A stretch of 33,848 nt of DNA from CAZHSN01 sp964535125. Its GTDB lineage: Bacteria; Armatimonadota; HRBIN16. This document shows positions 17,181 to 25,068 of this stretch, one piece after another. Within the stretch, counting starts at the first letter, position 1. Every line of letters begins with the position of its first letter. Location of the stretch: positions 1 to 33,848 of the forward strand of contig CAZHSN010000017.1 in assembly GCA_964535125.1 (NCBI GenBank), in the 5' to 3' direction. Below the pieces are notes generated by a model. It searched no databases. It was given only the letters and a program-made list of their open reading frames with translations, and had not been told where the DNA came from. The translations under genes and the position numbers were made by a program.

Positions 17181-17936
17181 ATGATTTTGCCACAACCTGA
17201 CCTGATCAACCGCTACAATGCGTATGCATTGGTGGTGGTGGCCGCCAAACGCGCCAAGTATCTGCAGGAACGTTTACGTGCGGACCAGGGTCATACTCCC
17301 ATAAATACAGACGCATCCGCCGTTGAGCATCATCGCCAGGATGTACCGTTGCGGTCGGTGATTAAGACGGACTCGCGCAATCCGCTCACGGTCGCGCTGG
17401 AAGAGATCGCTGCGGGCCGTGTCATCCCTTCGCTGGAGCGTAAATGGCCGGACGAACCGGTCGCGCTCCCGCAGCAGCCGGATATACTGCAGACTGCGTT
17501 CCAAGAGCGTCTGGCTGCCGGGCCGGAGAGTGTTGAGCCGTCTGCTGATGACTTTGACCGGATCCACGCATCGGAAGAGGCGGACGAGTCAGGCGATAGT
17601 TTGGTCTCTTACGACGAAACGCTACCGCCGTCCGCGGTGGCCGGTGTGCCATTGCATGATCTGCATCCATCGGCAGACGAAACCGATGCCGACGCTGACT
17701 ATGATGCGGACGCGGCGGCGCGCGATGCGGCGGCAGATATGGAGCGCATTGAGCTTGATCCCGTTGAACATGCCGCTCGCCTCGCTTCATTGGACCAGAT
17801 GATCCGGGGCGCCCTGACTGCGGAAGACGAGGACAGCGATGCGTTGAGCCTGGCGCCGGCCGATATCCCTTCCGACTTCGAGGATGAGGTTGAGGAGACC
17901 GCTGCCGACGATGATCTGCCATTGGACGTCTCGTAA
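17181..17936 (+). CDS. rpoZ: RNA polymerase omega subunit with long acidic C-terminal extension
   Basis: The N-terminal part matches omega: LINRYNAYALVVVAAKRAKYL (about 8-28, the conserved RxE/A-LV-AAKRA helix) and NPLTVALEEIAAGRV (about 67-81). Omega binds beta-prime and helps core assembly. Between these blocks lie about 38 residues, longer than usual. Bacterial omega is normally 70-110 residues; here 251 residues are encoded, and from about 115 on the chain is low-complexity and rich in Asp, Glu and Ala (ADETDADADYDADAAARDAA, TAEDEDSDALS, FEDEVEETAADDD). The frame shows no sign of fusion by error, since the stop comes 29 bases before dnaJ. The ribosome site is AGGAG about 14 bases before the ATG, rather far. 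The tail's role is unknown. Confidence 0.8.
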   Translation: MILPQPDLINRYNAYALVVVAAKRAKYLQERLRADQGHTPINTDASAVEHHRQDVPLRSVIKTDSRNPLTVALEEIAAGRVIPSLERKWPDEPVALPQQPDILQTAFQERLAAGPESVEPSADDFDRIHASEEADESGDSLVSYDETLPPSAVAGVPLHDLHPSADETDADADYDADAAARDAAADMERIELDPVEHAARLASLDQMIRGALTAEDEDSDALSLAPADIPSDFEDEVEETAADDDLPLDVS

Positions 17937-17965
17937 CCACAGCATGAGAGGTCAGACCAACAGAG

Positions 17966-19105
17966 ATGCGTAGCGACGTGGCGGATTACTACCAGATTCT
18001 GGGTGTTGATCGCAACGCCACGGCTGACGATATCAAACGGGCCTACCGGCGGCTTGCCAAGCAATACCATCCGGATGTGAACCCGGGTGACGCGCAGGCC
18101 GAAGAGCGCTTCAAGCAGATCAACGAAGCGTATGAGGTGCTCGCAGACGATACACGTCGCCGCAACTACGACCTGACGGGTGATCCAAACGGGCAGCAAT
18201 CGCCGTTTGGCGCCGGTTTTGGCAGCCCGTTCGATAACATCGCCGATGTGTTCGAGTCGTTCTTCGGAGGCGGAGCCGCCGGCGGCCCCAGGCAGGCGAG
18301 CCGGCGTGGTGACGACATCCGCGTCGATGTGGATGTCACACTGGAAGACATCGCCAATGAAGTCACTCAAACGGTGCGCTTCGCCCGTCGCGAGGTGTGT
18401 CCGGGGTGTCATGGAAGCGGCGCACGCGAAGGCGCCGCGCCCGGACCCTGTTCCACTTGCCGGGGGGCCGGACGGGTGCGTCAGACACAGCAGACCATCT
18501 TGGGCTCCATGTCGACGGTGACCACCTGCCCCCGCTGTGGCGGCGAAGGCCAGGTGATCAGCGACCCCTGTACTCAGTGCCGCGGCGATGGAGTCGTCAG
18601 CAAGGTGGTTGAGCGCCAGACACCGTTGCCGGCAGGAATCGATGACGGCATGTACTTGGAGTACACGGCCGAGGGGCACGCCGGCCGACGAGGCGGTCCT
18701 GCAGGCGATCTCTATGTGGTCTTCCATGTCAAGCCCCATGAACGGTTCCGACGTGAGGGGCGTGACCTGCATGTCGAGCAGCCCGTCACGTTCGCGCAAG
18801 CGGCCCTGGGTACGCAACTGCAAGTTCAGGGATTGACCGACACCTACACGCTCAATGTTCCGGCGGGGACACAGCCGGGTGCGGTGCTCAAGGTAAATGG
18901 CGGCGGATTGCTGGACCAACGGCGGCGTCAGGGAGACCTGTTTGTACACGTAGCGGTGCAGGTGCCCTCCCGTTTGAATGAGACCCAGCGCGCCTTGTTG
19001 AGACAGTTCGCCGAGGCGTGCGGGGAACGGTTTGATGATGTGCCCGAAGAGGAACAGTCATTCTTTGAACGCCTGATCGGCAAGGGCTCTCGAAAGAAAG
19101 ACTGA
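17966..19105 (+). CDS. dnaJ: Chaperone DnaJ (Hsp40)
   Basis: Full-length type I J-protein of 379 residues, co-chaperone that delivers clients to DnaK and stimulates its ATPase. J domain 6-72 with HPD at 35-37, then a Gly/Phe-rich linker (FGAGFGSPFD, FFGGGAAGG). The zinc domain has all four CXXCXGXG modules: CPGCHGSG (145), CSTCRGAG (162), CPRCGGEG (188) and CTQCRGDG (202). The C-terminal beta domains and the dimerisation tail follow (QVPSRLNETQRALLRQFAE). Follows rpoZ by 29 bases, probably co-transcribed; no dnaK or grpE is in the window. The ATG start has GAGAGGTC about 14 bases upstream. Confidence 0.96.
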   Translation: MRSDVADYYQILGVDRNATADDIKRAYRRLAKQYHPDVNPGDAQAEERFKQINEAYEVLADDTRRRNYDLTGDPNGQQSPFGAGFGSPFDNIADVFESFFGGGAAGGPRQASRRGDDIRVDVDVTLEDIANEVTQTVRFARREVCPGCHGSGAREGAAPGPCSTCRGAGRVRQTQQTILGSMSTVTTCPRCGGEGQVISDPCTQCRGDGVVSKVVERQTPLPAGIDDGMYLEYTAEGHAGRRGGPAGDLYVVFHVKPHERFRREGRDLHVEQPVTFAQAALGTQLQVQGLTDTYTLNVPAGTQPGAVLKVNGGGLLDQRRRQGDLFVHVAVQVPSRLNETQRALLRQFAEACGERFDDVPEEEQSFFERLIGKGSRKKD

Positions 19106-19185
19106 CAACACCTTCATGCGCTCCAACCGTTCGGGTATGGTGAATCCGGCAGCACGTATACGACATCCCCAGGAGGCGGCGCAAG

Positions 19186-19749
19186 ATGGCCAAACGCGTT
19201 GAAATCGTGACCACACAACCCCAGCAGGCCCCTGAAGCGCCGCCGGGGGAGCGTTATGGCAATATCCTGGTTGCCAGCCTGGATGAGATGGTGAAGTGGG
19301 CGCGTGTCAACAGCATCTGGCCGGTCACTTTTGGCTTGGCCTGTTGCGCCATCGAAATGATGTCCACTGTCAGCGCCCGCTATGACCTGTCTCGCTTCGG
19401 TATGGAAGTGTACCGCCCCAGTCCACGCCAGGCGGATTTGATGATCGTGGCCGGACGGGTCTCCAAGAAGATGGGACCGGTGCTCCGTCAGATCTACGAT
19501 CAGATGGCTAATCCCAAGTGGGTGTTGTCCATGGGGGCATGCGCTTCATGTGGCGGAGTGTTCAACAACTACGCCATTCTTCAGGGTGTGGATCAGATTG
19601 TACCGGTGGATGTCTATGTTCCGGGATGTCCGCCTTCACCGGATGCGTTGATGTACGGACTGTTGCAATTGCAGCGCAAACTCAGACAGCAGCAGTCCGG
19701 CTCCCTGGTTGAGCTGCGGCCGCATCGGGAAGGAGAGCGAAACGCATGA
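19186..19749 (+). CDS. nuoB: NADH-quinone oxidoreductase subunit B
   Basis: 187 residues; peripheral-arm subunit of respiratory complex I that holds cluster N2, the last iron-sulphur centre before quinone. The tandem Cys pair is in LACCAIEMM (C53/C54), the third ligand in SMGACASCGG (C119) and the fourth in VPGCPPSPDA (C148). RYDLSRFGMEVYRPSPRQAD is also conserved. Start ATG has AGGAGG ten bases upstream. An 80-base gap separates it from dnaJ. It overlaps nuoI by four bases (ATGA). Genes for subunits C to H that normally stand between B and I are absent here. Confidence 0.96.
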   Translation: MAKRVEIVTTQPQQAPEAPPGERYGNILVASLDEMVKWARVNSIWPVTFGLACCAIEMMSTVSARYDLSRFGMEVYRPSPRQADLMIVAGRVSKKMGPVLRQIYDQMANPKWVLSMGACASCGGVFNNYAILQGVDQIVPVDVYVPGCPPSPDALMYGLLQLQRKLRQQQSGSLVELRPHREGERNA

Positions 19750-20201
19750 TCCGCCGGTTCATCAACGCCACGGTGCCGATCATCAAGGGACTGGGGATAA
19801 CCTTCCGCCATCAGCCTGCATTCCACCGCCCGATCACGGTGGAATATCCAGAGGTGAAGCGTCCCATGCCGGAACGCGCCCGCTGGCGCCACGTGTTGAC
19901 GCGGTATGACACAGGCCTGGAGCGCTGCATCGGATGCAGCCTGTGCGCGGGCGCTTGTCCGGTGCGCTGCATCTATGTTCAAGCTGCAGATAATACCGAC
20001 ACCCAGCGGTTTTCTCCCGGCGAGCGGTACGCCATTCGATACGAAATAAACCTGCTTCGTTGCATATACTGCGGATACTGCCAGGAGGCCTGCCCAACAG
20101 GCGCTATTGTGCTGCGCAGCGACTACGAACTGGCCGAGTACCACCGGAACGCCTTCATTATCACCAAAGAGATGCTGCTGGAGCCGGTCTCTCCGCGTTG
20201 A
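19746..20201 (+). CDS. nuoI: NADH-quinone oxidoreductase subunit I
   Basis: 151 residues, the ferredoxin-like complex I subunit that carries clusters N6a and N6b. Two CXXCXXCXXXCP motifs are present: CIGCSLCAGACP (about 60-71) and CIYCGYCQEACP (about 104-115). The N-terminal amphipathic helix (RRFINATVPIIKGLGITF) is as in the family and would lie on the membrane. ATG at 19746 overlaps the nuoB stop and the coupling suggests equal output. The 98 bases that follow hold the promoter region of the sigma gene. Confidence 0.95.
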   Translation: MIRRFINATVPIIKGLGITFRHQPAFHRPITVEYPEVKRPMPERARWRHVLTRYDTGLERCIGCSLCAGACPVRCIYVQAADNTDTQRFSPGERYAIRYEINLLRCIYCGYCQEACPTGAIVLRSDYELAEYHRNAFIITKEMLLEPVSPR

Positions 20202-20250
20202 TGTCGACAGGCGCCGACGACTCCCGACGAGGCGGAGCAGCGTCAGCCAG

Positions 20251-20276
20251 GGAACAGAGAAAGGGCTGATTGCGTA
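20251..20276 (+). promoter_or_regulatory. Candidate ECF-type promoter (GGAAC - 17 - CGTA)
   Basis: GGAAC at 20251-20255, a 17-base spacer and CGTA at 20273-20276 match the general form of ECF sigma promoters. It lies directly in front of an ECF sigma gene, so autoregulation is likely. A start near 20283 would place the ribosome site GGGAGGAG at the very beginning of the message. Confidence 0.5.
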
Positions 20277-20299
20277 TGCAGAAACGGGAGGAGCGGCAG

Positions 20300-20902
20300 A
20301 TGAACGACACAACCAGCGCATCGCTGAACATCGCGCGTGACGGAGCCGTCGCGTTCGATCAAATGGTCCGCAGGCACTACCAGCGGGTGTTTCAGGTGGC
20401 ATGGCGCCTAACGGGTAACCGTGCGGACGCGGAGGACCTGACCCAGGAAGCGTTTGTACGGGCTTGTCGTGCTTTTCATACCTACCGCTCCGAGATGCCC
20501 TTCGAAAACTGGATGTTCCGCATCACCCGTAACGCGTTTATCGATATGACCCGGCGCAGACCCAAAGCGCCGCATTACTCGCTGGATGCCGGTATGCAGA
20601 CATCAGACGGCAACGAACTCACCATGGAGATACCCGATACGCGTGACGAACCGGAGACGGTGATGATGCGCGAAGAGATCGACCAATCGATCCAGGATGC
20701 GCTCATGACCATAGGACCTGACATGCGTATGGCAGTGGTGTTGTCTGATATTGAAGGGCTGTCATACGAGGAGATCGCCGAGGCGATGCACTGCTCAATC
20801 GGCACAGTGCGTTCTCGCTTGCACCGAGGCCGCAAGGCGGTGCGTGAACGGCTGAAAGCGACCGGAGCCTTCAAGCATCTGGAGGTGGAATATGAACTGT
20901 GA
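20300..20902 (+). CDS. ECF-family RNA polymerase sigma factor
   Basis: 200 residues. Sigma region 2 is at about 18-85 (FDQMVRRHYQRVFQVAWRLT, ADAEDLTQEAFVRA, ENWMFRITRNAFID) and region 4 at about 130-190 (VVLSDIEGLSYEEIAEAM, IGTVRSRLHRGRKAV). No extra domains. ATG at 20300 is chosen because GGGAGGAG precedes it by six bases; the frame runs up to a TTG at 20270 inside the presumed promoter. It overlaps the anti-sigma gene by 11 bases and is followed by a periplasmic protease, which together point to an envelope-stress sigma factor of the RpoE/SigE kind. Confidence 0.93.
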   Translation: MNDTTSASLNIARDGAVAFDQMVRRHYQRVFQVAWRLTGNRADAEDLTQEAFVRACRAFHTYRSEMPFENWMFRITRNAFIDMTRRRPKAPHYSLDAGMQTSDGNELTMEIPDTRDEPETVMMREEIDQSIQDALMTIGPDMRMAVVLSDIEGLSYEEIAEAMHCSIGTVRSRLHRGRKAVRERLKATGAFKHLEVEYEL

Positions 20903-21434
20903 TCGTGCGACCCGCCTGATCAGCGCGATGCTGGATGGCGAACTCGATGCACACCAATTGCGTCTGCTCCGGCGGCATTTGGCCGAATGCCCTGCCTGCC
21001 GGATGGAGTACAACGAGGAGCGGCTGACGGTGCGCGCTTTGGGCGACATGGCGCCATGCCTTCCGGACGAAGGTTTTGAGCAGCGGCTGATGGGTGTTTT
21101 GCATCACGTGCCGGCGCCTCGTCCTGCCGCGCATCCTTGGATGCGGCGCACCATGCTGGCTTTTGGAGCGGCGGCCTGCCTGATGCTGGGTATGATATTG
21201 GCACACCGAAGCGACGAGCCGACCGAGGCGGACGCCGGGGGCGGTGTAGCAGAGTGGGCATACGCTTCCTGGCAGGATGTGACGGAAACCGGCCGCGCCG
21301 CCTTGAACAGCCGAACCATCCGCGGTTTTCGATCGGTGGATTGGGACCAGGTTCCCCCGGCTCAGACACCGCTGAGCCACACTGTACATCCGGGTAACCA
21401 AAAAGCACCGGTGCTGGTCAGTTATATCAGGTAA
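20892..21434 (+). CDS. Zinc-finger anti-sigma factor, membrane-bound
   Basis: 180 residues. The N-terminal anti-sigma domain shows ISAMLDGEL and the zinc motif HLAECPACR (HX3CX2C at 29-36). One membrane helix (TMLAFGAAACLMLGMILA, about 87-104) is followed by an extracytoplasmic tail of about 75 residues. It should hold the sigma factor at the membrane until a signal or proteolysis releases it. ATG with GGAGGTGG in front overlaps the sigma gene, so both are made together. No site-1 or site-2 protease gene is nearby other than HtrA. Confidence 0.9.
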   Translation: MNCDRATRLISAMLDGELDAHQLRLLRRHLAECPACRMEYNEERLTVRALGDMAPCLPDEGFEQRLMGVLHHVPAPRPAAHPWMRRTMLAFGAAACLMLGMILAHRSDEPTEADAGGGVAEWAYASWQDVTETGRAALNSRTIRGFRSVDWDQVPPAQTPLSHTVHPGNQKAPVLVSYIR

Positions 21435-21486
21435 GACGCAACAGCCGCTGCGATCTGCGTGCGGCAGTAAGAGGAGGAGACTGTCA

Positions 21487-22995
21487 ATGAATGCGCCCGT
21501 ACATCGCCTGCCTGCTTGGGTGATGACCGCATTGGTATTAGGTGCGGTCGCACTCGGTGCGCTGTTGGGAACCGCTTTGCAGCGTCCCGATGGCGTGCAG
21601 GCGCAGCAGAGTACATCGTCATCAGGTCCGGTTAACTCCGGCCAAGTACTGGCGACTGCAGAGGCCGTCCAGTCGGCATTTCAACACATCGCCGAACAGG
21701 TCGGACCTGCTGTGGTAACGATCAATGCGGAACGGCGTCCGGTGCGTTCGGGCGCGGAATCTCCGCAGACCCCGTTTCCGTTACCGTTTGGCGACATGCT
21801 GCCTCCGGGCGCTTCTCCCCGTATGCGCGGCATGGGGTCCGGAGTCATCGTGAGACCCGATGGATACGTGCTGACCAACGATCACGTGGTTGCGGGCGCG
21901 GACAACGTGGAGGTGGTGCTGCAGGACGGACGGCGCCTGAAGGGTACCGTCAAGCGTGATTTCCGCAGCGACATCGCCGTGATCAAGGTGGACGCAAACA
22001 ACCTGCCCAGCGCACGGTTGGGTGACTCCGATTCGGTGCGCCCTGGACAGTGGGCGATCGCAATCGGCAGCCCGTTCGGAAAGGCCAATACCGTTACCAC
22101 CGGTGTGGTCTCCGCGGTAGGACGGCGTGAAGAGATCGGCGACATGCGCCAGGGACGGTTCTATCCCAATCTGATCCAAACGGATGCATCGATCAACCCG
22201 GGCAACTCCGGCGGGCCGCTGTTGAACATCCGCGGTGAAGTGGTGGGCATCAACACGGCGATCGAGTCGCCCTCCGGCGCGTTTGCCGGCATCGGATTTG
22301 CGGTGCCGATCAACACGGCGCGGTTCGTCATGGAGCAACTGATCGAGAAAGGACGCGTGGTGCGCGGCTACATGGGAATCACCCCTGAGAATGTGACGCC
22401 GGATGACGCAGACCGGCTGGGGGTGAAGGAGGGCGCATTGGTGGCGTCGGTGGAGGATGGCTCGCCGGCCGCCCGGGCGGGCGTCCGCGTAGAGGATGTC
22501 ATCGTGTCGATCGACGGCAAACCCATCAAAGGTGAACTCGACCTGCGTGACTTGGTGGCTCGCACCGCACCAGGTAAGGCGGTAGATGTCGTGCTGATGC
22601 GCGACAAGAAGCGCGAGACCGTGAAGGTGACCTTGGGTGAAGCTCCGGATGTCGGTGCGGCGCCTGGGACTCCAGCGGTTGCCGAAGATGGATTGGCCAA
22701 ACTCGGGCTGCAGGCGGAGACGCTGACCGAGAATATGGCCGATGAGTTGAAACTGCCCAAGAGCACTCGAGGCGCGGCGATCACCAGAGTGGCGCCGGGC
22801 AGCCCGGCTGATGAAGCCGGACTCAGCCGCGGTGATGTGGTGACTCGTGTGAACGCACGGGCAGTGACCAATGCCGAAGACCTGAGCCGTGCGGCTGCTG
22901 GTCTGCGCAGCGGCGAGCGGGCGGTATTCATCGTGCGCCGTCCATCCCAGCAGGGATCAGGCTCAACACTGCGCTTGATTGTTCGCATTCCCTGA
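21487..22995 (+). CDS. htrA: HtrA/Deg-family periplasmic serine protease with two PDZ domains
   Basis: 502 residues. An N-terminal membrane anchor or signal (WVMTALVLGAVALGALLGT) precedes a linker and a trypsin-like domain with the catalytic triad H133 (TNDHVV), D162 (SDIAVIKVD) and S241 (NPGNSGGPLL). PDZ1 (about 295-385) and PDZ2 (about 400-500, RGAAITRVAPGSPADEAGLS) follow, giving the DegP/DegQ layout. It degrades or refolds damaged exported proteins. GAGGAGGAG precedes the ATG by nine bases. Last gene of the sigma/anti-sigma unit, closed by the terminator at 23021. Confidence 0.95.
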   Translation: MNAPVHRLPAWVMTALVLGAVALGALLGTALQRPDGVQAQQSTSSSGPVNSGQVLATAEAVQSAFQHIAEQVGPAVVTINAERRPVRSGAESPQTPFPLPFGDMLPPGASPRMRGMGSGVIVRPDGYVLTNDHVVAGADNVEVVLQDGRRLKGTVKRDFRSDIAVIKVDANNLPSARLGDSDSVRPGQWAIAIGSPFGKANTVTTGVVSAVGRREEIGDMRQGRFYPNLIQTDASINPGNSGGPLLNIRGEVVGINTAIESPSGAFAGIGFAVPINTARFVMEQLIEKGRVVRGYMGITPENVTPDDADRLGVKEGALVASVEDGSPAARAGVRVEDVIVSIDGKPIKGELDLRDLVARTAPGKAVDVVLMRDKKRETVKVTLGEAPDVGAAPGTPAVAEDGLAKLGLQAETLTENMADELKLPKSTRGAAITRVAPGSPADEAGLSRGDVVTRVNARAVTNAEDLSRAAAGLRSGERAVFIVRRPSQQGSGSTLRLIVRIP

Positions 22996-23020
22996 CGCCG
23001 GTCCCGCGGGAACGCGAACT

Positions 23021-23049
23021 GGGGCGCGCCGTGTGGCGCGCCCCCTTTT
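23021..23049 (+). terminator. Rho-independent terminator after htrA
   Basis: A perfect 10-base stem GGGGCGCGCC / GGCGCGCCCC with GTGT loop is followed by CTTTTA. It sits 25 bases after the htrA stop. On the minus strand the same hairpin lies about 50 bases beyond the GAF gene but lacks a T run on that side. Confidence 0.85.
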
Positions 23050-23100
23050 ATGACAAGGAGCGGCTCAAACGCGGTAACCGGCGCACTTCAGGAGCCTGAT

Positions 23101-25068
23101 CTACACCTGAGCAGGGCTGGAAACCAGTTCCACAATGGTGGATACCAGTTCCGAGTCGCTGCGGCGGAATCCCTTGAGTGCGGATCTGTAGAGCGTGATG
23201 ACACCACGCACATTGCCTTCATTGACAGGCACACACAAGACACTGGCCATCGCGTCCTGATGAACCGCATCGTCATCATCAAATCTGCGGTCGTTCATGG
23301 CATTCGCGGTGAACAGCGTACGCCCGGTACGCAACGCCCAACCCACGGCCGTGGCGGCCCGGCGGTGTGATGATGCGGCAGGCGTGGGACTCACAGCGGC
23401 CAGCCGTACTGTCTCATCTTCCTGTATGTGGTAGACGCAGCGGTCGGCGTTCAACACTTCGCGCACGGTGTTTACGATCAGCCGCGGCGTATCGCGGGAT
23501 GGGACGGAACTCGCTGCGGCTTTGGCGACACGCCGGAAATACCCCTTCAGCTCTTCGGATTTCTGCGTCTCCGCGATATAGCGCTGTGAATTGCTGAGCG
23601 CAATCGCCGCATGGTTGGCCGCGATATAGGCCTGTTCGGCCTCCTGTATGGTGAATTCGCGGCGTTGATCCGACATGGCCGCCAGTACGCCCAACTGCTT
23701 CTCACCGATGGCCAACGGCAGACACAGCACCGAGACCACATCCGGATCTGGCAAAGGGCATGCTTGGCAGATCGGATCTGTGCGCACATCCAACGGGGCG
23801 GCGTACTCCTGCTGGCTCAGCACCTGTCCCAGGATGCCCTGGTCCAAAAGCGGTCTGTATCTCAGGAACGCACGCGTATCCACTCCGGCGCCATGCGCAA
23901 AGCGCAGGGTGTGCCCATCGCTGTCCAACAGGAACAGCGCGCACTTCCGCACGTTCAATGTACGGGTGATGAACGCGGCGGTCTGATGCAGCACCTGATC
24001 AATGTCGAGTTTGTCATTGAGTGCAACCGTCAGTTCCATGATGTCGGTTGTCCTGCGCTCAGCCAGACGCAGGTTGTCCAGCAGTTGCGCCGTCTCCAGC
24101 GCCGCGCTTAGATGCGTGCTGAGTGTGGCCAGCAGTTCGATGTCACTTGGCGTATACACCTTCTGCCTGCTGGCGGCGATCGCCAACAGGCCGACAAGTC
24201 GCGTCTCGTCATCATACCGTGGGCTGTTGATGGGCACCAGCAGCAGCGACTGAACCGGTATGCCAGGGAATATGGTGGATGCCGCTGCAGCCAGTGATTC
24301 CTGCGGAACGATGGTTGGGGCTTGAATGCCCGTCAACAAGGGATCGTCCACCTCCAGGCTGACCTCAAGCTGGTCGGCCTCAAGGCCTGCGCTGGCGGAG
24401 ATGAACAACCGTCGTGCCTCTTCAACTGGCAGGAACACGGCGACGGCGAGGTGCTCCATGTTCTCTATCACCATGTCCACCAGTGTCTGGGTCACATGGG
24501 TGACATCGAAGGAGCCCGCAACGCGACTGGCGGCGTCAATCAATGTGCGAAGGTGATGGTCGCAACTGCGACGTTTGGCCTCCGCTTCGGCCCAATGCAC
24601 CGCGATGGCGCCGGTAGATGCCAGCACCGCCAAGGTGTCCAAGTCCTGCGTGTCAAAGGAGATACCGCCCTCTTTATCGAGTACGGCGACTGCTCCGATG
24701 ACCTTGCCGTCGGCCTGCATGCTCATAAACGCCGCCGAGTTGACACCGGGCAGGCCTATTAGCGTGTCACCCGGCAGCAAATGGGGGGTGTCCGGATTCG
24801 TTTCGATGGCGTCTTGCATCATGGAGACGGCGACCTGAAGGCGTTGTCCCTGGATCACTTCGGACTCTGGACCGGAGACGGCCTGGAATACCAGTTGCGT
24901 TTTGTCTTCTGAGAGCAACGCCACGGCGGCCCTGGTGGCGCGTGTGGCATGGCGGGCTTCATCAGCCACGGCCTGCAACACATTCTGAATGTTCAACGGC
25001 GCCGCCAGCACCGCTGCCAGTCGCTTCAGCGGCGTGCCGTCTTGCTGTGCGTCGGTCTGTCCGGTCAT
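23101..25068 (-). CDS. Multi-GAF protein without an output domain
   Basis: 655 residues that read as four successive GAF domains (about 25-165, 180-330, 345-500 and 515-650). Each ends in the typical VLxVPL...GVLAA/LLAIA...F-D-E-L helix pattern, for example VLCLPLAIGEKQLGVLAAMS and LLVPINSPRYDDETRLVGLL. No kinase, GGDEF, phosphatase or DNA-binding domain follows; the protein stops soon after GAF4. GAF3 carries a CQACPL motif plus a further Cys in SVLCLPL, which could be redox- or metal-sensitive; that is speculation. GAF domains bind small ligands such as cyclic nucleotides or tetrapyrroles. Its ATG overlaps the tldD stop (ATGA), so it is made together with that protein. Confidence 0.85.
   Translation of the reverse strand: MTGQTDAQQDGTPLKRLAAVLAAPLNIQNVLQAVADEARHATRATRAAVALLSEDKTQLVFQAVSGPESEVIQGQRLQVAVSMMQDAIETNPDTPHLLPGDTLIGLPGVNSAAFMSMQADGKVIGAVAVLDKEGGISFDTQDLDTLAVLASTGAIAVHWAEAEAKRRSCDHHLRTLIDAASRVAGSFDVTHVTQTLVDMVIENMEHLAVAVFLPVEEARRLFISASAGLEADQLEVSLEVDDPLLTGIQAPTIVPQESLAAAASTIFPGIPVQSLLLVPINSPRYDDETRLVGLLAIAASRQKVYTPSDIELLATLSTHLSAALETAQLLDNLRLAERRTTDIMELTVALNDKLDIDQVLHQTAAFITRTLNVRKCALFLLDSDGHTLRFAHGAGVDTRAFLRYRPLLDQGILGQVLSQQEYAAPLDVRTDPICQACPLPDPDVVSVLCLPLAIGEKQLGVLAAMSDQRREFTIQEAEQAYIAANHAAIALSNSQRYIAETQKSEELKGYFRRVAKAAASSVPSRDTPRLIVNTVREVLNADRCVYHIQEDETVRLAAVSPTPAASSHRRAATAVGWALRTGRTLFTANAMNDRRFDDDDAVHQDAMASVLCVPVNEGNVRGVITLYRSALKGFRRSDSELVSTIVELVSSPAQV

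Noticed and set aside
17699..18949. Long open frame on the minus strand (416 codons) antisense to rpoZ and dnaJ
   Set aside because: It spans two well-supported genes and their intergenic gap, has no recognisable domain or ribosome site, and long antisense frames are expected at this GC content.
20202..20240. Possible terminator after nuoI from CTCCGC/GCGGAG complementarity
   Set aside because: The arms are six bases with a loop over 30 bases and no T run follows.
23002..23011. Palindrome TCCCGCGGGA after htrA
   Set aside because: Probably chance in GC-rich sequence; the stem at 23021-23044 explains termination better.
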